Positions 45,004 to 53,659 of a stretch of DNA of 64,000 bases are shown in pieces. The DNA lies in contig NZ_CAJUBO010000002.1 of NCBI RefSeq assembly GCF_910584445.1, positions 145,296 through 209,295 of the forward strand, in the 5' to 3' direction. Origin of the DNA: an uncultured Desulfovibrio sp. Its GTDB lineage: Bacteria; Desulfobacterota; Desulfovibrionia; Desulfovibrionales; Desulfovibrionaceae. Within the stretch, counting starts at the first letter, position 1. The number at the start of each line of letters is the position of its first letter. The notes below the pieces were generated by a model that worked only from the letters and a program-made list of their open reading frames with translations, did not search any database and was not told where the DNA came from. Made by a program: the position numbers and the translations under genes.

Positions 45004-45439
45004 CTTTGCTCTGCCGCTCGTGGCGGCTGATCGCTCAACCGGCGAAGCATAGACGATGTTGCGCGCCTTGGCTAGTCATTTCGCCAATGCCGCGAATGGC
45101 GGGGCTTTGGCGCCGAACGCGCGCCGCCGGACATCTTCCCGCCACCGGGGACGCTCTGGATATGGAACGCGGACGCGCCGGAGAACTCCCCTGTGAACGA
45201 GATTTTGGGGCGTCCTGCATTGGCGGGGCATTTGGTTTTTTTGAGCGGAACAGGAAAATATTGAGGCGGAATGTGCCGGCGATTTCCAGAAGCTGACGGC
45301 GGGCAAAGGCTTCCGGTCGGTCGCTCTTTTTCAGCAACGCGTTTCTGGTATCGGAGCAGGGGGGAACATGAGAAGATCCCGAAAGTCCGCTGAACAGCGT
45401 GACTTTCGGGATGCAAATGGCTGTTGCCGGGTGATCCGA
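45004..45439. other. Intergenic stretch between pyrG and tmRNA
   Basis: No convincing gene. The only structure seen is the tmRNA terminator at 45376-45412. The region must hold the pyrG promoter, but I find no clear hexamers. Open frames in it are artefacts of high GC. Confidence 0.4.
45376..45412 (-). terminator. Terminator of ssrA
   Basis: A 12-bp stem (ATCCCGAAAGTC and complement) 28 bases downstream of the tmRNA 3' end on the minus strand, followed by CTTCTC and other T-rich sequence. Fits rho-independent termination. Confidence 0.7.
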
Positions 45440-45818
45440 TGGTGGAGGCGGGGGGAGTCGAACCCCCGTCCGCGAACACTCCGCGCGAAGCGTCTACAGG
45501 CGTAGGTCAGGATTGAATCTGACCGCGTTGGTGGCCCCTGACCAGGCGCAACGCGGCGAGTCCGCCGGTGACAATCTCGCGGAAAACCCCGGTGAACATC
45601 GGTTTCCGCCAGCCTGATGCGTGTCGCCCGGTGGGACTATCAGGCGTGATCCCCCCAGGCGTGACCGGCTATGCGGTCAGGTTGCCGCACTGCCTAGGCA
45701 GCGTAGGCGTAGTCGTAATCGTTGTTGGCAATTACTGTTTTGCCGCTTTTTACGAGGCCAGCGGCGCCTCGGCCTGCAACTCCGGTTTCCATATCCACGT
45801 CGAAACCAGTGCGCCCCC
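45440..45818 (-). ncRNA. ssrA: tmRNA (trans-translation RNA)
   Basis: Transfer-messenger RNA that rescues stalled ribosomes. The 379-nt gene has a tRNA-like acceptor: 5' GGGGGCG pairs with 3' CGCCTCC, then A and encoded CCA; the T-arm GGGTTCGACTCCCCCC is present. The mRNA part encodes the tag A-N-N-D-Y-D-Y-A-Y-A-A followed by TAG at about 45694-45728. Pseudoknot-forming GC stretches flank the tag. smpB is not in the window. Confidence 0.96.
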
Positions 45819-45858
45819 GTCGGCGAGAGAATAGGGACTTAATGCCCGCATGGCAAGG

Positions 45859-46353
45859 TCAACGGACATAAAAGTGCGAGAGCGCTCCCTTGAGGCACAT
45901 ATGGTACCGGCCCGGGAACGGTTCGCCATCGGCATCGCTGCCCGTGCAAATGGCTGTGTGCGCCATCCTTGCCACATCAATGCCATGGGCGAGCATGGCA
46001 AGGCGGGCCAGGTCCCTGAAGCGGCGCAACAGGCGCGGGGAGCGCGAGAAAATGGCGCACGCCTGTTCCGTATCTTCCTCATCGCCCTCGACCACAAGTT
46101 TGCCCTCTGCGGAAAGAAAGAGATGCAGCCGGTTGCCGGGACGGAATCGTTCCTTTTCAAAGTGCCGCTCCATCAGCGAGACGAAAGTTTCCTGGAGTGA
46201 ATCAAGCTGCGCCTCCAGCGCTGGGACAAGCTCCGCGCTTTCAGCCATGAACTCTTGCAGGCGATGCTCCGTGGCGTCATCAAGGGAGGGGGGGAGGGCC
46301 TCCATGTCCGGGAGCCTCGCCGGCGCGGCAAGCGGTGTCGCGCCGTTGCGCAT
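45859..46353 (-). CDS. Conserved hypothetical protein, 164 aa
   Basis: Start ATG 46353 is supported by GGAG 7 bases upstream; a frame extending to 46707 is GC-rich noise. The product is mostly helical: an N-terminal coiled-coil-like region (EFMAESAELVPALEAQLDSL) then a cationic segment (RHFEKERFRPGN) and a helix RLLRRFRDLARLAMLAHG. No named domain. Alone next to tmRNA. Confidence 0.6.
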   Translation of the reverse strand: MRNGATPLAAPARLPDMEALPPSLDDATEHRLQEFMAESAELVPALEAQLDSLQETFVSLMERHFEKERFRPGNRLHLFLSAEGKLVVEGDEEDTEQACAIFSRSPRLLRRFRDLARLAMLAHGIDVARMAHTAICTGSDADGEPFPGRYHMCLKGALSHFYVR

Positions 46354-46752
46354 ATGGATCATCTCCGCAAGGTGATTCCGACTTTCGGTATTCACGAAGT
46401 CCTCCGGAAGGGCAGGTTCGCAGATATGTGGCCGCGTTGCTGACCGGGATCCACTACATGGCGGACGGCCAAATTTGCCAGGAGGCGGCGATGCCCGAAA
46501 GAAAGCAAAAGCGATGCCAAAAAAAGCGATGATTTTGCTGCTGCGCGAAATTTCTAGAAAAAATTGTGAAAAACGGCACGGAAACGCGTCCCGACGGCGT
46601 CGGTCAATCGTGCGCGGCAGCGCTTCGGGCCGTTTCCGGCGCCTTTTTGACAGAGCAGGGGAGACGCGGGGAGCGCCGGCGAAGCGGACTTGGGAAAAAT
46701 TTTCCACATGCGCCCGCCATGCAGGGGCGGGAGATGCGGGAAAGGAATGACG
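46354..46752. other. Intergenic stretch without visible gene
   Basis: No supported coding frame on either strand; no RNA gene or repeat copy recognised. It separates the 164-aa gene from recN and presumably holds the promoter of the former. Confidence 0.4.
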
Positions 46753-48351
46753 TCACCCGAGAAGATTGTGCGCCAATGCCTTTCCCTGCGGGCCGCCCCC
46801 GGCCATCCTGGCGATCTCGTCCCGGCGGCCTTCCTCTCCCAGAGGGGAGCACAGTGTATAGGTGGCGGCTTCCCGCACGACCTTGGTGATCTGGAAGTGT
46901 CGTTGCGCGCGGGCAGCAAGCTGGGGCCAGTGGGTGATGAGGAGCATCTGGTGTTTTCCTGCCAGGGCCTCCAGCCTGTCCGCCAGTTTGTTGAGGGTCA
47001 TGCCGCCGACCCCGGCATCCACTTCATCAAAAATATAGGTGGCGTCTTCCTCATCCTCGCGCAGGCCGGCCAGGGCGAGGAGAAAGCGGGAAAGTTCACC
47101 GCCCGAGGCGATGCGGTCCAGCGGCTGCGCCGGCTGCCCGGGATTGGGCGCCCAGAGCAGACGGCCGCGTTCATCGCTGACGCCCGGCCAAAGCTCATGG
47201 GACGAGAATTCCGGGAGGACCCGCGCGCCCTCGGAAAAGCCGAGTCCGCGCAGTTGGTCTTCAAGGTGCTTCGTCAGAGCCGTCGCCGCCTCACGGCGCA
47301 GGGGCACGATGCGCGCCACCACGGCGCCAAGCTCCGCCGCAAGCCGGGCCTCTTCCTTGTTCAGGCGCGAGAGATCCAGCGAGCAGACATCAAGAAAGGA
47401 AAGATTTTCAACAATCTCTTCCCGGAGGGCGAGGATCTCCGGAAGTGTGCGCCTGAGCCGCCGCTTGAGTTGTGCAAGGGCGAAAAGGCGTTCCTCCACC
47501 TGGTCGAGATCCGCATCGTTTTCCACCGCCGGCCGGCGCCGCAGGTCTCCTGCCATGCGCGAAAGTTCCTGCCGCAAGGCCGCCGCTGTCTCCGCCACGG
47601 CCCGTGCCTGTTCGTCGCCGTCACGTCCCATGCGCTGCGCGAGGCGTTCAAATTCCGCCAGCAGGTCCAGCAGGCCGGGGCCTTCATCCCCGTGCAGGAG
47701 CAGAAGGGCGCGTTCACTTTCCTCCCGCCGGGCTTCGGCATCGCGCGCCTGGGAGCGCAGTGCTTCAAGGCGTTCCTCTTCCCCCTCTTCCGGCGCGACC
47801 TTGTCGATTTCCAGCTGCTGCATTTCCAGCAGGTCCCGCCGCTCGGCAAGGCCGGCCTGCCGGGCGAGCAGGGCGTCCCGTTGTTCAGCGAGCGCGTGCA
47901 GCTGTTCCAAAAGCCGGTCGCGTTCCTCAAGCAGTGCGGGTTCCGGAAAGGCATTCTCGAACAGTCTGGCCTGAAAGGCGGGCTGGAGCAGCCGTTGCTG
48001 GGCATGCTGGCTGGTATGGCTCACCAGGCGCGGCCGCAGCTCGCGCAGACTTTCCTGCGAACTCAGGACATCGTTGATATAGAGACGGCTGCGGCCGCTT
48101 TCCGCAAGAAGTTCGCGCCTGAGCACCAGATCTTCGTCGCGCAGGGCAAAAACCGCCTCCACCTGTGCGCGGTCGGCACCGGGCCGCACCATGTCGGCGC
48201 CCAGCCGGTCCCCCAGAAGAAAGCCCAGCGCCTTGAGGATGAAGCTTTTGCCAGCGCCGGTCTCGCCTGTGAGCACATTGATGCCGCGGGAAAATTCCAG
48301 CTCCATGTCCTCGATGAGAGCCAGATTGCGGATGCGGAGATATTCCAGCAT
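46753..48351 (-). CDS. recN: DNA repair protein RecN
   Basis: 532-aa SMC-like ATPase acting early in double-strand-break repair. Walker A GETGAGKS at residues 29-36, a long coiled coil in the middle, signature ASGGELSRFLLALAGL, and Walker B YIFDEVDAGVGG. 68 bp after oppC in the same direction. Full length. Confidence 0.96.
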   Translation of the reverse strand: MLEYLRIRNLALIEDMELEFSRGINVLTGETGAGKSFILKALGFLLGDRLGADMVRPGADRAQVEAVFALRDEDLVLRRELLAESGRSRLYINDVLSSQESLRELRPRLVSHTSQHAQQRLLQPAFQARLFENAFPEPALLEERDRLLEQLHALAEQRDALLARQAGLAERRDLLEMQQLEIDKVAPEEGEEERLEALRSQARDAEARREESERALLLLHGDEGPGLLDLLAEFERLAQRMGRDGDEQARAVAETAAALRQELSRMAGDLRRRPAVENDADLDQVEERLFALAQLKRRLRRTLPEILALREEIVENLSFLDVCSLDLSRLNKEEARLAAELGAVVARIVPLRREAATALTKHLEDQLRGLGFSEGARVLPEFSSHELWPGVSDERGRLLWAPNPGQPAQPLDRIASGGELSRFLLALAGLREDEEDATYIFDEVDAGVGGMTLNKLADRLEALAGKHQMLLITHWPQLAARAQRHFQITKVVREAATYTLCSPLGEEGRRDEIARMAGGGPQGKALAHNLLG

Positions 48352-48418
48352 AGGATCACCCGAAATGCGTTGTCAGGCAGCGCGTGCAGGGGATGTCCGG
48401 CCCCGGCGCGTCCGGTAG

Positions 48419-49255
48419 TTACGCGGAAAGCCGCGGGTCCAGCAGGTCACGCAGACTTTCACCCACAAGATTGTATCCAAGCACCGTGAGCAGGATAGCC
48501 AGACCCGGATACACGGAAAGCCAGGGCGCCGTTTCAATGGCGGCCTTTCCCTCCATGAGCATATTGCCCCAGCTTGGCATGGGCGGCTGCACGCCAAGCC
48601 CGAGAAAACTCAGGCCCGACTCCACAAGAATGGCGCCCGCAATGCCAAGTGTGGCGGTGATCAGCACCGGCGCGAGCGCATTGGGGAGGATATGGCGCAG
48701 CAAGATCTGCGGCGTGGAAGTGCCCGCAAGACGCGCCGCGGCGACAAATTCACGTTCGCGCAGGCTCAGGGTCTCGGCACGCACAAGGCGGCACACGCCC
48801 ATCCAGGAGGTGAGGCCGATGACGATCATGATATTGGTAAGACTGGGTTCCAGAAAGGCAATGACCGCGAGGATCAGAAAAAATGAAGGAAAGCAGAGCA
48901 TGATGTCCACCAGCCGCATGACCGTTTCATCCACCCAGCGTCGGAAGTACCCGCTGACAAGCCCGAGCGTCGTGCCGATGCTCACGGAGATGCCCACGGC
49001 GACAAAACCGACCCAGAGCGAAACACGGCCCCCATAGAGCAGCCGCGAGAGGATGTCGCGGCCCAGACGGTCCGTGCCAAGCCAGAAGTGGACCGACGGC
49101 GCCTCCAGCACATGATCCAGATGTTCGGCATCCGGAGGGTAGGGGGCCAGCCACGGCGCGCCGAGGGCGGCCAGCGACATGAAGAGGACAATGCCCAGGC
49201 CCAGGACCAGCATGCCGTTGCGCCCCAGGACTCGGCGAACGGACGCGCGCATCAT
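48419..49255 (-). CDS. oppC: Peptide/nickel ABC transporter permease, OppC-like
   Basis: 278 aa, six spans, with the EAA loop EFVAAARLAGTSTPQILLRH and PDAEHLDHVL near the N-terminus. Overlaps oppB by 4 bp. No ATPase follows (recN is next). Confidence 0.85.
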   Translation of the reverse strand: MMRASVRRVLGRNGMLVLGLGIVLFMSLAALGAPWLAPYPPDAEHLDHVLEAPSVHFWLGTDRLGRDILSRLLYGGRVSLWVGFVAVGISVSIGTTLGLVSGYFRRWVDETVMRLVDIMLCFPSFFLILAVIAFLEPSLTNIMIVIGLTSWMGVCRLVRAETLSLREREFVAAARLAGTSTPQILLRHILPNALAPVLITATLGIAGAILVESGLSFLGLGVQPPMPSWGNMLMEGKAAIETAPWLSVYPGLAILLTVLGYNLVGESLRDLLDPRLSA

Positions 49256-50298
49256 TTCCGGACTCCGCCGCGGATGCGCGGGTCGGCAAGGCCATAGCAG
49301 AAATCGGCCAGCAGGTTGCCCGCCAGCGTCAGCACGGCGCCAAGAACGAGATTGCCCATGATCATGGTGTAGTCGCGCGCCATGACGGCACTGTAGAAGA
49401 GCTGGCCCAGGCCGGGCAGGGCGAAGATGGATTCGATGATGACGCTGCCGCCGATGAGTCCCGGCACGGAAAGGCCAAGGAGGGTGATCACCGGCAGCAG
49501 GGCATTTCGCAAGGCGTGGCGCAGGATGACCTGGCGCGGGGAAAGCCCCTTGGCTCTGGCGGTGAGGATATAGTCCTGCCGGAGGACTTCAAGCATGCAG
49601 GCCCGCATGTACCGCGACATGCCCGCCAGCGAACCCACGGTATATACCGTGATGGGCAGGACAAGATGACGCGCGAGGTCGCAGAATTTTCCCCATGGGC
49701 CGAGGCGCTCATACTCCATGGAGACAAGGCCGGAAATGGGGAGCCACTGGAGGTCGATGCCGAAAAACAGCATGAGCAGGAGCGCCAGCCAGAAGGAGGG
49801 CATGGCGAAACCAAGAAAAACGAGCACCGTGACGGAGCGGTCAAGCAGTGAATTGCGCCGGCATGCGGAAAGGATCCCCACCGGAATGGCGATGAGCAGG
49901 GTCAGGACAAGGGAAACGGCATTCATGGACACGGTCAGCGGCAACCGTTCGAGGATCTTGTCCAGCACGGGGCGCGCGTCCGCGGACATGGAATTGCCGA
50001 AATCTCCATGGAGGAGCCGTGTCAGCCACTCCAGATACTGGACGTGCAACGGCTTGTCGAGTCCGTAGAGCGCTTCCAGCTGCTGCCGCGCGGCCGCGCC
50101 CGCCAGGGGATTGAGCGTGGTCTCCATATCCGTGGGCGAACCGGGCGCCAGGTGGATGACCCAAAAGGAAATGAGCGTGATGCCCCAGAGCACGAGCAGC
50201 ATCCAGAGCAGCTTTTTCCCCAGGCGAAGCAGGGCGGAGAAAAGCGGCGTTCCGGGAAGGGCGGCCGGCGAGAGAGCGGGGGAAAGGGGGACGCTCAT
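49252..50298 (-). CDS. oppB: Peptide/nickel ABC transporter permease, OppB-like
   Basis: 348 aa, six spans, with EAA-type loop DYILTARAKGLSPRQVILRH and the N-terminal FWVIHLAPGSP typical of OppB/DppB. The start at 50298 lies 9 bp after the RdgC-C stop; no clear ribosome-binding site, so translation may be coupled. Forms a heterodimeric pore with oppC. Confidence 0.85.
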   Translation of the reverse strand: MSVPLSPALSPAALPGTPLFSALLRLGKKLLWMLLVLWGITLISFWVIHLAPGSPTDMETTLNPLAGAAARQQLEALYGLDKPLHVQYLEWLTRLLHGDFGNSMSADARPVLDKILERLPLTVSMNAVSLVLTLLIAIPVGILSACRRNSLLDRSVTVLVFLGFAMPSFWLALLLMLFFGIDLQWLPISGLVSMEYERLGPWGKFCDLARHLVLPITVYTVGSLAGMSRYMRACMLEVLRQDYILTARAKGLSPRQVILRHALRNALLPVITLLGLSVPGLIGGSVIIESIFALPGLGQLFYSAVMARDYTMIMGNLVLGAVLTLAGNLLADFCYGLADPRIRGGVRK

Positions 50299-50307
50299 GG
50301 GGGGCGA

Positions 50308-50832
50308 TCATTCCGTGCGCGTCATCCAGAGGCCCATGTCGGTCACTTCCGCCTGCCAGCGTGGCGAGAGCCGCAAGGCCAGGAATCGGGCATAGAGGGC
50401 ATCCAGCAGGGCAAGGCAGGTTTCCATGAGGTAGATCTTCTCGAGGAGCAGGGCATCAGGCTCATCATCGGCGTCATTCCTGTCCAGCCTGGGCGTCCGA
50501 AGGCTGCCGATGGAAAAGTCTTCAGCCCGAAGCGTGAACTGGAACGCCATATCGTCCTTTTCAAGGCGGACAAGCGCCCGCGTGACCTTTTTTCCGGTGC
50601 CAAGGCCAAAACGCGCTTCCCGCAGCGGGGACAGGGAACCGGAGACGGAGGCCGTCTCACGGGCTTCCCCCTCGCCGCCGGCCACCACGATGCGCTGTTC
50701 CATGGAAACGGCAAAAGGCTGCCCCTTGGCATCGGTAAAGGCGCCGGGCGCGGTGTCGCTCTGGTACCAGAGCCAGGTGAGAAATTCCTGTCCGAGAATG
50801 GCATCCGTGGAATCGGAGGACGGCAGACTCAT
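50308..50832 (-). CDS. RdgC-like, C-terminal part (separate gene)
   Basis: 174 aa, beginning with GQEFLTWLWY, which matches the start of the C-terminal part of RdgC. GGGGA lies 6 bases before the ATG. The N-terminal part is encoded by the gene 9 bp upstream. Together they would give the closed DNA-clamp dimer of RdgC. I read this as a natural split rather than a frameshift because each piece has its own start and ribosome-binding site. Confidence 0.65.
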   Translation of the reverse strand: MSLPSSDSTDAILGQEFLTWLWYQSDTAPGAFTDAKGQPFAVSMEQRIVVAGGEGEARETASVSGSLSPLREARFGLGTGKKVTRALVRLEKDDMAFQFTLRAEDFSIGSLRTPRLDRNDADDEPDALLLEKIYLMETCLALLDALYARFLALRLSPRWQAEVTDMGLWMTRTE

Positions 50833-50841
50833 CGGTTTCCC

Positions 50842-51468
50842 CTACGCGTCCGCGGACGCGAATTGCGTGGCTTCAAGCCGGTCAAGACGGAGCAGGGCGT
50901 CCTCGTCCAGCATGCTGACGGCGAGGGTATATGGCGTCAGCTGTTCGAGGCGCAGGTCAAAGGTCTTGAGGAATTCCTCCATGAAAAGGTCGATCATGCC
51001 GCTCTGTGTGGACGCGAGCCAGACCTCGTTTTTTTCCAGAGACCAGATGACGTTGAACTCACCGGGAACAGGAAGAAAACGCTGCCGCAGACGAAGCAGG
51101 ACCTGCTCCTTGAGTTCCTTTTTCCGCTCGCGGGAAATGAAGGTCTTGTTTTTCGCGCGCATTTCTTCCTTTTCCCGCTGCAGCGCCAGGGCAACATGCT
51201 TTCGGACCACGCCAGCGGGGATCTTGCGATTGTCGACCCGGAGGGAAAAAACAAGATAATCGCCTTTTTGCGGCGGCGCGGCAGCCCATTCGGCATCAAG
51301 GAAATCCTCAAAACAGACCCAGCCCTGGGCATGCATTTCCGGCAGGTCGTCAATATCAACAAAGGCATGCTTGCGCAGCCGTTCGGGAACTTCGCGGATG
51401 ATTTCATCCGTTACCGTGTCCAGGATGCGGAAGCGGGTGAAACTGGTGCTGGCGTTGGCAAAACCCAT
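50842..51468 (-). CDS. rdgC: RdgC-like, N-terminal part
   Basis: 208 aa. The family pattern is seen in SFTRFRILD, HAFVDIDDLPEMHAQGWVCF, RKHVALALQREKEEMRAKN and KELKEQVLLRLRQRFLPVPG, comparable to the first two thirds of E. coli RdgC, a RecA-modulating DNA-binding protein. AAAAGGAG precedes the ATG. Divergent from the pseudouridine synthase with a 308-bp gap. Confidence 0.75.
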   Translation of the reverse strand: MGFANASTSFTRFRILDTVTDEIIREVPERLRKHAFVDIDDLPEMHAQGWVCFEDFLDAEWAAAPPQKGDYLVFSLRVDNRKIPAGVVRKHVALALQREKEEMRAKNKTFISRERKKELKEQVLLRLRQRFLPVPGEFNVIWSLEKNEVWLASTQSGMIDLFMEEFLKTFDLRLEQLTPYTLAVSMLDEDALLRLDRLEATQFASADA

Positions 51469-51776
51469 GGATGCTCCTTTTGCGGCGTGCGACCGTGGAC
51501 CTGTTGTACGTCAGAGCCTCACGAACAGCAAGGGCGCCGTCGGCGCGCGGGCCGATGCCTGTTTCGATCATTGCCTGGCGGCCATTCGAGTGAGAGAAGT
51601 TGTGCGGAGGGGGGACTCTCTCTCTCAAATCTGGACTCCCGATTGTCCCATTTGTCCCATAATGATAATTATGTAAACTAATGATCCCGCAAAATTGAAC
51701 CGCAGGCTCGCCTTGACGCGCGGCCGCGCTTCGCGCAGCATACAAACGGACATTGAATCATGTGAGAGATCGCTTC
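51469..51776. other. Divergent intergenic region, 308 bp
   Basis: No gene. Contains the Fur-like box, the TTGTCCCAT tandem, a GGGGGGACTCTCTCTCTC tract and an AT-rich core around 51655-51685. Promoters for both flanking operons must lie here. Confidence 0.45.
51658..51676. promoter_or_regulatory. Possible Fur-like box
   Basis: The 19 bases CATAATGATAATTATGTAA resemble the Fur consensus (GATAATGATAATCATTATC) at about 14 positions. It lies between divergent rdgC-like and rluB-like genes, so could serve either. Preceded by a tandem (A/T)TTGTCCCA(T) at 51643-51660. Confidence 0.3.
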
Positions 51777-52667
51777 ATGAACGAGCGCAAAAAAACGACG
51801 AATGCCGCTGACCGGGCCGCATCCGCCACCTCATCGCGTGCTTCGACGCGGCACTCTGGCTCCCCGCAGCCACAGGCTGGTGGCGGAGCTGCGGGAGATG
51901 CCCCTTCGCACGGAGCCGAGGCCGAGGACATGCGCCTGAACAAGGCGGTGGCTGCTTCCGGCTTTTGCGCGCGGCGCAAGGCCGATGAGCTTATCTTTGC
52001 CGGACGCGTGGCCGTGGATGGCAAAAGCGAAACCAATCCCGCACGCCGCGTCAGTGCCGGAGCGGTCATCAGCGTTGACGGCAAACCCTTGTGCCGGAAA
52101 CAGAAATTTGCGTATCTGCTCCTGCACAAGCCCGTGCGGACGGTCTGTACGCTCAGCGACCCGCAAGGGCGCCCCACCGTCATGGACTGCCTGCCGGAGT
52201 CCCTGCGCGGCATGGGACTTTTCCCCGTGGGACGGCTCGATTACTTTTCCGAAGGAGTGCTGCTGCTCACCAATGACGGTGAACTGGCGAACCTGCTCAC
52301 CCATCCGCGCCATCATGTGGACAAGGTGTATGAAGTGCTGGTGCGCGGCCCGGTGACGGACCATCAGCTGGAAGTCATGCGCGGCGGCATGCGCCTTTCC
52401 GACGGCACTCCCCTCCTCCCGGTCGAGGCGCGGCGTATCGAAGAAAAAGCGGGGCGCGACACCCTCCTGCGCCTCACCCTGCGGCAGGGCGTCAATCGCC
52501 AGATCCGGCGCATGTGCGCTGACCTTGGCCTGACCATCCTGCGCCTGCGTCGCGTGGCTCAGGGCGGCCTTCGGCTTGGCGCCCTCCGGGCCGGAGAGAC
52601 GCGCTTTCTGGCGCCGGAGGAAGTGCAGGCCCTCAGAAGCGGCGCGGGGCTGACTGAAGCGCCGTAA
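51777..52667 (+). CDS. 16S/23S rRNA pseudouridine synthase (RsuA/RluB family)
   Basis: 296 aa. An S4 domain (MRLNKAVAASGFCARRKADE) precedes the catalytic domain with GRLDYFSEGVLLLTNDG, which contains the catalytic Asp, and RLTLRQGVNRQIRRMCADLG. The first 50 residues are disordered and Thr/Ala/Ser-rich. Starts at ATG 51777; a TTG at 51753 is possible. Target base (S16 or 23S) cannot be decided. Confidence 0.9.
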   Translation: MNERKKTTNAADRAASATSSRASTRHSGSPQPQAGGGAAGDAPSHGAEAEDMRLNKAVAASGFCARRKADELIFAGRVAVDGKSETNPARRVSAGAVISVDGKPLCRKQKFAYLLLHKPVRTVCTLSDPQGRPTVMDCLPESLRGMGLFPVGRLDYFSEGVLLLTNDGELANLLTHPRHHVDKVYEVLVRGPVTDHQLEVMRGGMRLSDGTPLLPVEARRIEEKAGRDTLLRLTLRQGVNRQIRRMCADLGLTILRLRRVAQGGLRLGALRAGETRFLAPEEVQALRSGAGLTEAP

Positions 52668-52696
52668 CCGCAGTCCCCCTTTTCCACGCGGGCGCC

Positions 52697-53317
52697 TTAT
52701 GTTTCAGACAACGCCTTTTCCGCCTGCTTGTACGCTGTCAGTTGCGATTGCAGCTCCTCGATTTCCTTGGAAATGCGCGTACTCATGGCGTTTTTTTCCG
52801 TTTCCGGCATGCCGGAGGCCATGACCGACTCCAGTTGGGCGGAGAGGTCCCTGATTTTCCGTTCGAGTTCGGATGCCTTTTTGCTCACCTTTTCCGCCTC
52901 GGTGGTCTGAGTGTCTTCTTCCGGCGCTGCAAGGGAAGCATTTTCCGGGGCGTCCCTGTTTTCCGCAAAGATGCCATTGCCGCGATAGGCGGCGAACTGT
53001 TTCCTGAACCGGGCAGCGGCTCCGGATTCCTGCCCGGTCGCCGATCCAATGGACTCTTCCTCAAGGGCGTGCAGGGTTTCCCGCACGGCATGGCCGGCCT
53101 GAGGCTGTGTTTTCCGGGAGGCAACGGCCGAAGGGAATCGCTCCGTCAGGGAGGCAGCATCACCGCCGCGTTCGGTATAGGCGACCCGGGCCTCTTCGGA
53201 AATGGATACCGTATCACAGGAGGTGCGGGTACCGTGAGCCGATAGCCTGCAGGCGCCGTGGGACGGGGAAATTTCAAAAATGTTGCCTATGGCGGCATAT
53301 CCGTTTTCGATCTGCAT
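52697..53317 (-). CDS. FlxA-like coiled-coil protein, 206 aa
   Basis: N-terminal half low-complexity and polar with VSISEEARVAYTERG; the C-terminal half has the FlxA-like coiled coil SELERKIRDLSAQLESVMA and IEELQSQLTAYKQAEKAL. FlxA-like proteins are associated with flagellar regulons, but no flagellar gene is nearby. Preceded by GGAGGATGCC at 53321-53330. Confidence 0.55.
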   Translation of the reverse strand: MQIENGYAAIGNIFEISPSHGACRLSAHGTRTSCDTVSISEEARVAYTERGGDAASLTERFPSAVASRKTQPQAGHAVRETLHALEEESIGSATGQESGAAARFRKQFAAYRGNGIFAENRDAPENASLAAPEEDTQTTEAEKVSKKASELERKIRDLSAQLESVMASGMPETEKNAMSTRISKEIEELQSQLTAYKQAEKALSET

Positions 53318-53392
53318 GGCATCCTCCGGAACGGCAGGAAGAATTTTCCAGCGCCATGCTGTGTTGCAAATACTATTCCTTAGCAGAGCGGT

Positions 53393-53480
53393 AATGAGCG
53401 TCCAGACCGCGTTCTGGACGCGAAATGATGGCAGCGAAAAGTGCTTGAAAAGGGATATTTTCCATCGAAAAACGCTCTAC
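53393..53480. repeat. Intergenic repeat copy C
   Basis: AGAGCGGTAATGAGCGTCC, AGACCGCGTTCTGGACGCG (a palindrome-like pair CGTCCAGA/TCTGGACG), AAATGATGGCAGCGAAAAG, then AAAAACGCTCT. The middle part is almost identical to copy D at 28125. Confidence 0.75.
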
Positions 53481-53520
53481 AGGCAAAATCCTTCCCTGAG
53501 AACAGGGGAAGGAAAACAAT

Positions 53521-53551
53521 GGACCCGTCTGACCGGATGCCAGACGGGTCC
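53521..53551 (-). terminator. Terminator of pgm
   Basis: GGACCCGTCTG at 53521 pairs with CAGACGGGTCC at 53541, downstream of pgm on the minus strand and followed by TTGTTTTCC on that strand. Confidence 0.75.
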
Positions 53552-53659
53552 AGGGAAGATGCGGGATATGTTTCGCAACGTTCGTACCGCAGCCGTTACG
53601 GCGCGGGCTGTCGCAGCCTGCCGTGTTTTTGACGCGCAGGTGTCTGCCGCATGGGGGAG

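Noticed and set aside
45072..45479. Open frame between pyrG and tmRNA
   Set aside because: It runs into the tmRNA gene and includes its terminator; no protein features.
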